Shown here: piece by piece, positions 25,751-34,097 of the stretch | Numbering within the stretch: the first letter of the stretch is position 1 | Layout of the letters: each line of letters begins with the position of its first letter | From: Peptococcaceae bacterium UBA7702 | GTDB taxonomy: Bacteria; Bacillota; Dehalobacteriia; UBA7702 | NCBI GenBank assembly: GCA_002482535.1 | Contig: DLGE01000016.1 | Location: 59,077-123,076, forward strand | Length of the DNA stretch: 64,000 nucleotides | Direction of reading: 5' to 3' | Notes under the pieces: model-generated | Database searches by the model: none | What the model saw: the letters and a program-made list of their open reading frames with translations, nothing else | Told to the model about the DNA's origin: nothing | Made by a program: the position numbers and the translations under genes

Positions 25751-25984
25751 GGTAATCGCGAAGGAAAAACAATGTTTTTTTCTTCGCACTTTCTCCCTAA
25801 AGGATGCGGTCCTTTCATGGGAGAACTGTTCTTGCGATGAAAAAAAGAGATATCCACTGATCAATAAAAGTGATATCTATGATGATAGAAAGATAAAAAA
25901 ACAGGGGAAAAATAGAACGGACCCGATTTTTTTCATCGCCTTATGGAAAAACTGACACCAAGAAAAGCCGGAGGATATCGTATT

Positions 25985-27424
25985 TTGCTTCATTTAAATT
26001 TAGATCCCTATATCCAATTGTGGAATAATACCTTGCTTCACATCAAAGAACATGAGAATATCGCCTCCACCAGTTACCAATCATGGTTTGAGCCGCTGCA
26101 AGTTGTGGATTTTTATCATAACAAAATTTATTTGGCCACCGCCACTGATTTTATCATCGAATGGATCAATGACCATTATAGCGCCATGCTGCGGCGGAAT
26201 TTGGAAATTGTTTCCGAAAGCAAAGTTGTTGACTTTGAACTGGTTTTACTGAATCCCGACGGAACGTATACCCCGGATCACAACAGAAATGAAAATGAAG
26301 AGGAAGAGGAAAAAGAAACGGTTTCCTTGAAAACCCCTTCTTCCCCGGGAGCAAAGAAAATCCTTCATGATTGCAATGATATCGATGATATCTATACGGC
26401 CTCGTTGAATCCTCGCTATACCTTTGATACCTTCGTGGTCGGCGACAACAACCGTTTTGCCCACGCCGCTTCTCTGGCCGTGGCGGAACTGCCGGGAAAA
26501 GTCTATAATCCTCTCTTTATTCAGGGGGGCGTCGGTTTGGGAAAAACCCATCTGATGCAGGCCATCGGACATTTTATCAAAGAGAATAACCGCGGCGCCA
26601 AAGTCGCCTATTTTACCACCGAGCAGTTCGTCAACGAATGGATCAACGCCATCAAAGACAACACGCCGGAACAGTTTCGCAACAAATACCGTAAAGTGGA
26701 CGTGATCTTAATGGACGACATTCAATTTTTGTCCAACAAAGACAGTTCCCAGGAAGAATTTTTTCACACCTATAACTCCCTTTATGAGAGCGGCGCCCAG
26801 ATCATTTTAAGCTCTGACCGGCCGCCTTTTGAAATACCCAAATTAGAAGAACGTCTCGTAACCCGCTTTTTATGGGGCTTGACCACAGAAATTATGTCTC
26901 CCGATTTGGAGACGAGAATCGCCATTCTCCAAAAAAAGGCGGCGATGAACAATATTGTGATTCAATCGAAAGACGTTTTCTTTTATATCGCCAATCAATA
27001 CGATACCAATATCCGTATTTTAGAAGGCGCTCTTAACCGTGTCGTAGCCTTTTCAAAAATGAAGGGTGAACCCATCACCCTCTCTCTGACCATGAAGGCT
27101 TTGGAAAATTTCGTTTCAGAAAACCATATCAAAGTCATCACCGTGGAACTGATCCAACAGGCCACAGCCCAATACTTCAATATTAAAACGGAAGATATGA
27201 AAAGTTCAAAACGAACAGCCCATATCACCTTCCCCAGGCAGGTTGCTATGTACCTCTGCCGGGAACTCACTGACATCACCTTCGAAAAAATCGGCGAATC
27301 CTTCGGTAAACGCCACTACACCACTGTAATGCACGCCCACGACGAAATCGCCAGAAAACTGACGATTGACAAAAACACGGTGAAGTATATCAAAGACCTT
27401 TCCGCATCCATCAAAAAGATGTAA
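25985..27424 (+). CDS. dnaA: Chromosomal replication initiator protein DnaA
   Basis: About 479 residues. Start chosen: TTG at 25985, which has GGAGG ten bases upstream and gives the usual N-terminus with YIQLWNNTLLHIKE; the ATG at 25943 has no ribosome site. Domain I (1-75), an acidic linker with a run of Glu (about 100-115), AAA+ domain with Walker A GGVGLGKTH (about 181-189), Walker B ILMDDIQFL, and arginine-finger region. Domain IV carries FEKIGESFGKRHYTTVMHAHDEI; in most DnaA proteins this reads GGRDHTTV, so the Asp-His that contact the DnaA box are His-Tyr here. It melts oriC and starts replication. Confidence 0.96.
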   Translation: MLHLNLDPYIQLWNNTLLHIKEHENIASTSYQSWFEPLQVVDFYHNKIYLATATDFIIEWINDHYSAMLRRNLEIVSESKVVDFELVLLNPDGTYTPDHNRNENEEEEEKETVSLKTPSSPGAKKILHDCNDIDDIYTASLNPRYTFDTFVVGDNNRFAHAASLAVAELPGKVYNPLFIQGGVGLGKTHLMQAIGHFIKENNRGAKVAYFTTEQFVNEWINAIKDNTPEQFRNKYRKVDVILMDDIQFLSNKDSSQEEFFHTYNSLYESGAQIILSSDRPPFEIPKLEERLVTRFLWGLTTEIMSPDLETRIAILQKKAAMNNIVIQSKDVFFYIANQYDTNIRILEGALNRVVAFSKMKGEPITLSLTMKALENFVSENHIKVITVELIQQATAQYFNIKTEDMKSSKRTAHITFPRQVAMYLCRELTDITFEKIGESFGKRHYTTVMHAHDEIARKLTIDKNTVKYIKDLSASIKKM

Positions 27425-27726
27425 ACCATTTTTTCACGTGAAAAATACCATTTTTACTATCTGATTCCCAGCTTAAAATGGTATCAACATTTTCAGTCAC
27501 ATTGTTGATAAGACGACGATGGATTCCATAAACTTTCCTTGTGAACAATGTGCAAAGGAATGACCTCAAAAAATCGGTCCTTAAACTTTCCACCGTCAAA
27601 AAGACAACCGAAGCACAAAGAAAAAAACCGTTGCATACAGGGAATCAATGGGGTTATCCTTAAATTCACAGAGCTTATTATGATGATGAAAGAAAAGAAA
27701 GAATAATATAAAGACAGGAGCAAGCC
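27425..27726. other. dnaA-dnaN spacer, probable second part of oriC
   Basis: About 300 bases with no gene. It holds a parS-like palindrome right after dnaA (27430-27445), a possible DnaA box in minus orientation (TGTTGATAA at 27503-27511) and the dnaN ribosome site CAGGAG. Bipartite origins flanking dnaA are usual in Firmicutes. Confidence 0.5.
27430..27445. repeat. Degenerate parS-like palindrome
   Basis: TTTTTCACGTGAAAAA, perfect palindrome, differing from the parS consensus TGTTTCACGTGAAACA only at the symmetric positions 2 and 15. It begins six bases after the dnaA stop codon. Confidence 0.45.
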
Positions 27727-28848
27727 ATGAAAATCAAATGTGAGAAGAGCAACTTTTTGAAAGGTCTGCAAACCGTTGCCAAGGCCGTTTCCGCAAAGAA
27801 TACGATCTACGCGTTGAGCGGTATCTTGATCACCGCCAAAGGTCAGGAAATGATTTTCCGCGCCACCGATATCGAAATCGCCATTGAATACAGGGACAGC
27901 GATCTTACCGTGGTGGAGGAAGGCAGTTTGATCATACCGGGACGTTACATTTTGGAAATCGCCAAAAAACTCCCGGAAGGAGAAATTGAGCTGTCCAGCG
28001 AAGGTTATACTTTCAACATCCGTTACGGCAGTTCCGAAATTACTGTCAACGGCTTGGACAAGGAAGAATTCCCCGATTTTCCTGTGGTGGAAGGGGATAT
28101 AGCCGGTGTTTTTTCCCTTTATCGCTTTGAAAAAGATATCAAAGAGGTGGCGGTGGCCGCTTCCCCCGACGAATCGCGTCCCCTTTTTACCGGCGTGCTT
28201 TTTGAGATCGACGGGCAAAACGTCAATTTTGTGGCCACCGATACCCATCGTTTGGCTATGAAAAAATCTTCCTGGGTCTTAACGGGCAAGGAAAACAGTG
28301 TTTCTGTGGTGGTGCCCAATAAGATCTTGCAGGAAATCATCCGCAATGATTTTGAAGAGGACAGCAAATTGGAAGTGGTGATTGGGATGAAACAGATCAG
28401 CTTCCGTCATGAAAATACGCTCTACGTTTCCAGGCTCATCGAGGGTAAATTCCCCAATTATCATCAGGTCATTCCGGAAGCCGAGCGCATCAAAGCCGTG
28501 GCAGAAGTGGATGCTTCCTATTTTTCCGCTACCCTGGAAAGAGCCTTTATCCTATCAAAAGAGCTGGTCAGAGAACATGTCGGCCGGGTTAGTATCGCTC
28601 TTGCCAATGATATGCTCATTGTTGATTCAAGAAGTCCGGAAATGGGCCATATCCATGAGGAAATTCCCGTGCTGCAACAGGGAGAAGATATGTCCCTTGT
28701 TTTCAATGCCCGCTATCTGCTGGATATTTTGCGGGTCATTGAGAGTGAAACCATTGTCATGCGGTTTACCGGCGCCAATACCCCTTTGGTGATCGGCAGA
28801 AAAGACGACGAAGGTTATATTTATTTGGCCTTGCCGCTGAAAGCGTAA
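27727..28848 (+). CDS. dnaN: DNA polymerase III beta subunit (sliding clamp)
   Basis: 373 residues in three similar domains of about 120 residues. Recognised by MKIKCEKSNFLKGLQTVAKAV, IPGRYILEIAKKLPEGEIELS, the central SPDESRPLFTGVLFEI (with ATDTHRLAMKK) and the ending ANTPLVIGRKDDEGYIYLALPLKA, which forms part of the groove that binds polymerase and repair proteins. Dimeric ring on DNA. One base separates its stop from recF, so both are cotranscribed; the small S4-domain gene (yaaA) usually in between is absent. Confidence 0.97.
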   Translation: MKIKCEKSNFLKGLQTVAKAVSAKNTIYALSGILITAKGQEMIFRATDIEIAIEYRDSDLTVVEEGSLIIPGRYILEIAKKLPEGEIELSSEGYTFNIRYGSSEITVNGLDKEEFPDFPVVEGDIAGVFSLYRFEKDIKEVAVAASPDESRPLFTGVLFEIDGQNVNFVATDTHRLAMKKSSWVLTGKENSVSVVVPNKILQEIIRNDFEEDSKLEVVIGMKQISFRHENTLYVSRLIEGKFPNYHQVIPEAERIKAVAEVDASYFSATLERAFILSKELVREHVGRVSIALANDMLIVDSRSPEMGHIHEEIPVLQQGEDMSLVFNARYLLDILRVIESETIVMRFTGANTPLVIGRKDDEGYIYLALPLKA

Positions 28849-28849
28849 G

Positions 28850-29962
28850 ATGATCCTAAAAGCGCTGAAACTCACCAATTTCAGAAATTACGGCAGTCTT
28901 GATATGGTTTGGAATCCGGGCATCAATATGATCCGCGGTGACAACGCCCAGGGTAAAACCAATCTTTTAGAGGCCATTGCTTTTTTAAGTACCTTCAGCT
29001 CCTTTCGCAAAAGCCCGGCGGCAGAACTGATCAAAAAAGAACGTGACTTCTTTCTGATCCGTAGTTGTTTTACGGGGAATCAGACGGAACACATCATGAA
29101 TGTGGCTTATTCCGAAGATAAAAAATACCTGGTAAAACTGGATGGCAATACGAAAAAAAGAATTGCGCCGCTGATCGGTTCTTTGAATACGGTGATTTTT
29201 TCTCCCGACGATTTGATGCTGATGAAAGGCGGGCCGGAAGAACGCCGTCGTTTTATCGATGCGGAAATCATCCAGACGTCCCCCGAAAGCCATATGGTGT
29301 TCAGCCGTTACAACAAAGCGCTGAAACAGCGAAACAATCTTTTGAAGGAGATGCGGGAAGGCCGGGAACTCAGTGATATTCTCAACGCCTATGACCGACA
29401 ACTGGCGGAAAACGGCGCGTCAATTTTGCTGCGCAGGAAGGATCTTTTGGAACGGCTTCTACCCATGGTGCGCCTTTCCCATCGCCGTATTACCGGCGGC
29501 AGCGAAGAGCTGATGCTGTCCTATGCCGGCGGTATCGAAGGTTATTCGGAGAAGAAACATACTTTGGAACAATGGAAAAGCGCTTACGAAGAAAAGCTTA
29601 AAGAGACCAGAAGTGAGGATATTCGCCGGGGCAGCACCACCTTTGGACCTCACCGGGATGATCTGCGTTTTTTTCTCAATGGTGACGATATCCGCCGTTT
29701 CGGCTCCCAGGGGCAGCAGCGCACAGCCTCTCTGGCACTGAAAATCGGCGAATTGGAACTGATGAAGGGGCAGCGGGGTGAATACCCGGTGCTGCTCTTA
29801 GACGATGTTTTATCGGAACTTGACGAACATCGGCGGGAAGCTTTGATCGAAGTGATCAATGGTAAAGTGCAGACTTTTGTTACTGATACCGGCAATCGCC
29901 AGCTATTTACCCGTTGTAGTGAATATCGAGTGGAAAACGGGATGATCACGGCAATCAGTTAA
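28850..29962 (+). CDS. recF: DNA replication and repair protein RecF
   Basis: 370 residues, SMC-like ATPase. Begins MILKALKLTNFRNY, Walker A GDNAQGKTNLLEAI (residues about 31-44), signature motif FGSQGQQRTASLALKIGEL, Walker B PVLLLDDVLSELD. It loads RecA onto gapped DNA with RecO and RecR. Tightly coupled to dnaN and followed by a strong terminator. Confidence 0.97.
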   Translation: MILKALKLTNFRNYGSLDMVWNPGINMIRGDNAQGKTNLLEAIAFLSTFSSFRKSPAAELIKKERDFFLIRSCFTGNQTEHIMNVAYSEDKKYLVKLDGNTKKRIAPLIGSLNTVIFSPDDLMLMKGGPEERRRFIDAEIIQTSPESHMVFSRYNKALKQRNNLLKEMREGRELSDILNAYDRQLAENGASILLRRKDLLERLLPMVRLSHRRITGGSEELMLSYAGGIEGYSEKKHTLEQWKSAYEEKLKETRSEDIRRGSTTFGPHRDDLRFFLNGDDIRRFGSQGQQRTASLALKIGELELMKGQRGEYPVLLLDDVLSELDEHRREALIEVINGKVQTFVTDTGNRQLFTRCSEYRVENGMITAIS

Positions 29963-30308
29963 TATCCACTATATAATATAATATTGAAACCGTCGGTTTT
30001 CCGACGGTTTTTTTATGTTCTATGAATGATTACCGTTGATGATCAGATACGATAACAGAAGCCTTGATCCTGTACTTTTAAGGATCTGAAGCAATATCAA
30101 AAACAGAAGGGAAACGGTTATCGGTTATGATGAAATACGCTATGTTTTTGGCATGGGACAAGGAAAGAAAGGGAGCTTCTTATAGGATCGACAACAACGA
30201 GAAAAAATAGATCATAATTTTATAATAATAACATAATCATGATAAATCATCGGTATATTGTTGCAAAAAGAGCATATAATATAGTAAAAATATAAGGAGG
30301 GAAAAGCT
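29963..30308. other. Intergenic region between recF and the phosphoesterase gene
   Basis: About 345 bases. After the recF terminator the sequence is AT-rich with no recognisable gene. A 27-codon frame (starting at ATGATG, near 30127) has no clear support. A TATAAT at about 30274-30279 may be the -10 element of the downstream gene, without a clear -35. Confidence 0.5.
29988..30014 (+). terminator. Terminator of the dnaN-recF operon
   Basis: AACCGTCGG TTTT CCGACGGTT, then a T-run: an almost ideal intrinsic terminator. Confidence 0.85.
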
Positions 30309-32102
30309 ATGCTAAGAAGATTATGTATGAGCTCACTGTTTCTCTTTCTCTGCTTCTTGTCGTTGAGTCATTTTACACCCTTCACCACAGTTGTTTTCGC
30401 CAGCGGCAGCCCAACGCTAACCCTCTCAAACACCTCCATACCCGTGAACGGTGCGGTGGATGTGACCGTTTCCGATGCCCAAAGCCCAACAAATTCCAAA
30501 GACTGGATCGGACTCTGTAAAGAAAGCGCAGTTCCTCAAAGTAGTACCTTGATTTGGTGGAGTTACCTTTTAGACGTTGGAGTAACCGATGGAAATGGAT
30601 CCTTTACCTTTCACCCGTCAGATATTGCGTCGAATAAACAGAGTATGTATGTAGCCGGTGAACGTTATAAATTTATACTTGCATACAATAACAACTATAC
30701 GGTGATTGATAGTATAAGCTTTGCCGCGACGGCAAGCCAAAATCCCACCATCCAATCGTTCAGCCCGGTGATCCTGAATACCAGTGTAGGCACGGCTCCC
30801 CAACTTCCAGCCACGGTAACCGCGCAATACAGTAATCAAACATCAGGAAGCGTGAATGTAACTTGGAATAACGTGGATCCTTCTCTTTATGCTCAGGCAG
30901 GGAGTTTCACCGTAAAGGGCTTTGTGCCCCAAACCGGCGTGGTGCCCAAAGCCAGCGTCACTGTATTAGAAGGCAGCGGGCCGCTGCTTCGCTTTGAAGC
31001 GATCTCCGACACCCATATCAAAACAACAGACGACAGCGATATTTATACCAGCCATCTAAAAACTGCATTACATGACATCAATCAAATTGCCCCCAACAGC
31101 AATGCCTTGATGGTGGTTGGGGACATTACCAATGCCGGGACCTCCGCCCAGTACGATGCTTTTAACACCATCTTAAATTCTGTTCCCCACACAACGCCCT
31201 ATTTTGCTTTGGGCAACCATGATACCTTTGGTTATGTAAGCTATCAATCGATGAAAGACACATTTTTAACAAAAACCGGAATGCCGGGAGTCCATTATGA
31301 TACATGGATAAACGGTTATCATTTTATTGTATTGGGAACCGATAGTCTCAGCCTCAATAAAATTGATATTTCCGCCACACAGCAACAGTGGCTGAAAACG
31401 AAACTTGCGGAAAATAGCAGTCCGGACAAGCCCATCTTTTTGTTTATGCATCAGCCACTCAGCAATACCGTTGCGGGGTCCGATGAAATGCAGGATGTGA
31501 AGCAGGACAATCAAATCAAAGTGATCTTGTCCCAATATCCGCAAACCGTCGTATTCTCCGGGCATACCCATTATATCGCGACCTCGCCAAATCAGTTTTA
31601 CAGCCAGCGCTATTGCTATATGGCAAATACGGCGTCCAGCGCTTATCTTTGGTATGGACCCACTTATTCCCAGCCGGGAACGGGCAGTCAAGGTTTGTAT
31701 GTTGATGTTTATGACGACAAAGTGGTTGTCAAGGGCAGGGATTACACGCGCCAGGAATGGATCGCCCAAGAAACTTTCAGCTTTCCCAATTCTGTGCTTG
31801 CCCCGTATATGACGACAAATAAGACAGCCTATGCGAAGAATGAGTCGATCACCGTTCACTTTAACAACGGGCCTAAAGACCCCAAGGATTGGATTGGCAT
31901 TTACAAAAGTACGGATACACCGGGGAGCGTTACTTCTACCAAATGGCTGTATGTCAACGGATCTCAAACAGCAACCAGTGGCATCGGAACCGGAAGCGTA
32001 ACCTTCAGCGGCTTGAGCACGGCGGGGTTTTATAAGGCGTTGTTTTTAGAAAACGACGGTTATGATCTAATCTGCAATGAGGTTTACTTCACTGTAAATT
32101 AA
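30309..32102 (+). CDS. Secreted calcineurin-like metallophosphoesterase with Ig-like domains
   Basis: 597 residues. Signal peptide at 1-35 (ends VVFASGS). Residues about 36-140 and 500-597 are two copies of one beta-domain: both have an SKDWIGL / PKDWIGIYK motif, a Gly-rich strand, and a final strand (KFILAYNN / KALFLENDGYD). A bacterial Ig-like (Big_4) domain lies at 148-223. The catalytic domain (228-490) shows all metal motifs: ISDTHIK, GDITNAG, GNHDT, HQP and SGHTHY. It should act outside the cell on phosphate esters. Codon use is richer in A/T-ending codons than the neighbours and the gene sits between recF and parA, so it may be acquired. No cell-wall anchor is seen. Confidence 0.88.
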   Translation: MLRRLCMSSLFLFLCFLSLSHFTPFTTVVFASGSPTLTLSNTSIPVNGAVDVTVSDAQSPTNSKDWIGLCKESAVPQSSTLIWWSYLLDVGVTDGNGSFTFHPSDIASNKQSMYVAGERYKFILAYNNNYTVIDSISFAATASQNPTIQSFSPVILNTSVGTAPQLPATVTAQYSNQTSGSVNVTWNNVDPSLYAQAGSFTVKGFVPQTGVVPKASVTVLEGSGPLLRFEAISDTHIKTTDDSDIYTSHLKTALHDINQIAPNSNALMVVGDITNAGTSAQYDAFNTILNSVPHTTPYFALGNHDTFGYVSYQSMKDTFLTKTGMPGVHYDTWINGYHFIVLGTDSLSLNKIDISATQQQWLKTKLAENSSPDKPIFLFMHQPLSNTVAGSDEMQDVKQDNQIKVILSQYPQTVVFSGHTHYIATSPNQFYSQRYCYMANTASSAYLWYGPTYSQPGTGSQGLYVDVYDDKVVVKGRDYTRQEWIAQETFSFPNSVLAPYMTTNKTAYAKNESITVHFNNGPKDPKDWIGIYKSTDTPGSVTSTKWLYVNGSQTATSGIGTGSVTFSGLSTAGFYKALFLENDGYDLICNEVYFTVN

Positions 32103-32142
32103 ATGAAGTAAAACAGAAATCAATGGAATATAACAAATTTAA

Positions 32143-32173
32143 GTGAGAATCCCATAAGGATTCTCACTTTTTT
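32143..32173 (+). terminator. Terminator after the phosphoesterase gene
   Basis: GTGAGAATCC / GGATTCTCAC stem with a short loop, followed by TTTTTT. Confidence 0.85.
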
Positions 32174-32272
32174 GTGTTTACCAGGCAGGAAGCAATATCA
32201 TGATAAGTTAGGCTTTTTTATTGTTTTTATTTATGGTATAATAAATGAATCATAATGATGTGAGGAATTGAT

Positions 32273-33037
32273 ATGGGTAAGATCATCGCCATTGCCAATC
32301 AAAAAGGCGGTGTCGGCAAAACCACCACCGCAGTAAATCTCAGTGCCTACCTCGGCGCGAAACGCAAAAAGGTGCTGCTTTGTGATATGGATCCCCAGGG
32401 TAACGCCACCAGCGGCTTTGGAATCGATAAAAACAAAATGGAACATTGCATTTACGATGCCCTCATCAACGATATGCCCCTTTCCGTTTTGATCCAAAAG
32501 ACGGCGACAAAAAATGTTTCCATCGTACCGGCGGGACAAGATCTCAGCGGCGCCGAAATTGAACTGGTGGAAGAGACGGAACGGGAAAAGAAACTAAAAA
32601 AGCAGCTGGATTTGGTGAAAGACGATTACGATTATACGATCATCGACTGCCCGCCGGCAGTGGGGCTTTTGTCCCTCAACGCCTTAAATGCCGCCGATTC
32701 TCTGTTGATCACCCTCCAATGCGAATTTTACGCTCTGGAAGGTTTGGGTAAAGTAACCGGTACGTATCAGTTGGTGAAACAGCACATGAATCCCAATTTG
32801 ACTTTAGAGGGCATTGTTTTAACCATGTACGACAGCCGCACCCGGCTTTCCCTGGAGGTAGAAGAAGAAGTTCGAACCCACTTTAAAGAAAAAGTGTTCA
32901 AAACAGTCATTCCCCGCAATATTCGCTTGTCGGAAGCCCCCGGCTTTGGCATGAGCATTTTAGAATACGATCCCAAATCCAAAGGCGCCCTCGCCTACCA
33001 AGCCCTTGCCAAGGAGGTGATCAGAAGAAATGGCTAA
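32273..33037 (+). CDS. parA: Chromosome partitioning ATPase ParA (Soj)
   Basis: 254 residues. Deviant Walker A KGGVGKTTTAVNL (11-23) with both lysines, Walker A' region CDMDPQGNAT, and Walker B YTIIDCPPAVGLL. It binds DNA non-specifically as an ATP dimer and drives segregation and, in relatives, DnaA control. Its end overlaps parB by eight bases. GAGGAATT lies before the ATG. Confidence 0.96.
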   Translation: MGKIIAIANQKGGVGKTTTAVNLSAYLGAKRKKVLLCDMDPQGNATSGFGIDKNKMEHCIYDALINDMPLSVLIQKTATKNVSIVPAGQDLSGAEIELVEETEREKKLKKQLDLVKDDYDYTIIDCPPAVGLLSLNALNAADSLLITLQCEFYALEGLGKVTGTYQLVKQHMNPNLTLEGIVLTMYDSRTRLSLEVEEEVRTHFKEKVFKTVIPRNIRLSEAPGFGMSILEYDPKSKGALAYQALAKEVIRRNG

Positions 33038-33926
33038 AAAACGCATGGGAAAAGGACTCGGCGCCTTGATCCCCACGGATATTGAAGATAGCATCTTAAA
33101 CGAAGCATCCGCAAAAAAAGAAAAAAATGAAGACAGCGGTGTGAAGCAAGTTGGCGTCGACAAAATTCGCGCCGCGCTGAAACAGGCCCGGAGCGTTTTT
33201 GATGATGAAAAACTCCATGAGCTGACTGCTTCTATTCAGGAGCACGGCGTGATTCAGCCATTGCTGGTCAGAGAAACGGCCCAGGGGTTTGAACTGATTG
33301 CCGGAGAACGCAGGCTCCGAGCGGCTAAGGCCGCGGGTCTTAACGAAGTTCCGGTGATCATTGCCCGCGCCGATGATGATAAGGCTGCGGAAATGGGGCT
33401 GATTGAGAATATTCAGAGGGAAGATCTCAACGCGATGGAAGAAGCGGCAGCTTACGCTAAAATGATGGAAGAATACCATTATACCCAGGAGAGTCTTGCT
33501 CAGACTTTGGGCAAAAGTCGCAGCTATATTGCAAATACCTTACGTCTTTTGGCTTTGGATCAAAAAACCAGAAATCTTATAAGAGAAGGTAAGATCAGCG
33601 CCGGTCACGGCAGAGCACTCCTTTCCGTGAAAGCGGAACCAAGAAAAGAACAGCTGCTGAAACGCATTATAAAAGAGAACCTTTCTGTCCGTCAGGCGGA
33701 GGACGCCGCCAAGGCCTTAAATGAAGCGCGGCCCCAAGGAAAGCAGCGCCTGCTTTATGGGGGGAACACTTATTACCGGGAAATGGAAAATAAGTTAAGG
33801 GAGCATTTTCAAACGAAGATCAGGATCTCCGGCTCTCCTGCCGGCGGTAAGATTGAGCTTTCCTACGGCAGCGATGAAGAACTGACAAGGCTCCTCGAAC
33901 TGATGATCGAAGAGGAAAATGCCTGA
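33030..33926 (+). CDS. parB: Chromosome partitioning CTPase ParB (Spo0J)
   Basis: 298 residues. N-terminal MAKKRMGKGLGALIP, CTP-binding ParB/Srx domain with IQPLLVR and GERRLRAAK (GERR motif), ENIQREDLNAMEEA, helix-turn-helix TQESLAQTLGKSRSYIANTLRLL (about 150-172) for parS binding, and C-terminal dimerisation domain. Two exact parS sites lie about 85 and 145 bases behind its stop codon. It spreads from parS and loads SMC. Confidence 0.96.
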   Translation: MAKKRMGKGLGALIPTDIEDSILNEASAKKEKNEDSGVKQVGVDKIRAALKQARSVFDDEKLHELTASIQEHGVIQPLLVRETAQGFELIAGERRLRAAKAAGLNEVPVIIARADDDKAAEMGLIENIQREDLNAMEEAAAYAKMMEEYHYTQESLAQTLGKSRSYIANTLRLLALDQKTRNLIREGKISAGHGRALLSVKAEPRKEQLLKRIIKENLSVRQAEDAAKALNEARPQGKQRLLYGGNTYYREMENKLREHFQTKIRISGSPAGGKIELSYGSDEELTRLLELMIEEENA

Positions 33927-33955
33927 ACAATATAGTGATAGAAATCTGACTTTGA

Positions 33956-33985
33956 GAGAGACCGCAAGCGGTCTCTCTGTTTTTA
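33956..33985 (+). terminator. Terminator of parAB
   Basis: GAGAGACCGC AA GCGGTCTCTC, then TGTTTTT. Confidence 0.85.
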
Positions 33986-34010
33986 TAAGGAAGGAAAGAC
34001 GTTATACCAA

Positions 34011-34026
34011 TGTTTCACGTGAAACA
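34011..34026. promoter_or_regulatory. parS site 1
   Basis: TGTTTCACGTGAAACA, identical to the bacterial parS consensus; binding site of ParB. Confidence 0.95.
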
Positions 34027-34069
34027 CAGCGTATCATATTTGATGAGACGAAATCATATAGTGTAGAAA

Positions 34070-34085
34070 TGTTTCACGTGAAACA
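34070..34085. promoter_or_regulatory. parS site 2
   Basis: TGTTTCACGTGAAACA again, 59 bases after site 1 (start to start), directly in front of the desulfurase-like gene, whose ribosome site CGGAG overlaps its edge. Confidence 0.95.
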
Positions 34086-34097
34086 CGGAGCGAAGAA

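Larger units (their letters stand above)
25411..25984. other. oriC region upstream of dnaA
   Basis: About 570 bases between the divergent rpmH and dnaA genes. It contains a perfect DnaA box TTATCCACA (25570-25578), a variant in the other direction TGTGTATAA (25696-25704), and a strongly AT-rich stretch (about 25580-25640, including an ATTATATATA run) fit for unwinding. Promoters for both genes also lie here. Open frames in this stretch are AT-rich chance readings. The opposite gene directions on either side support this as the replication origin. Confidence 0.8.

Noticed and set aside
25584..25955. Small open frames on both strands inside the origin (62 and 75 codons)
   Set aside because: AT-rich chance readings over DnaA boxes and promoters, with no ribosome site or family resemblance.
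27493..28248. 251-codon minus-strand frame opposite dnaN
   Set aside because: It is antisense to a certain gene (dnaN) and crosses the origin spacer; composition follows dnaN codons.
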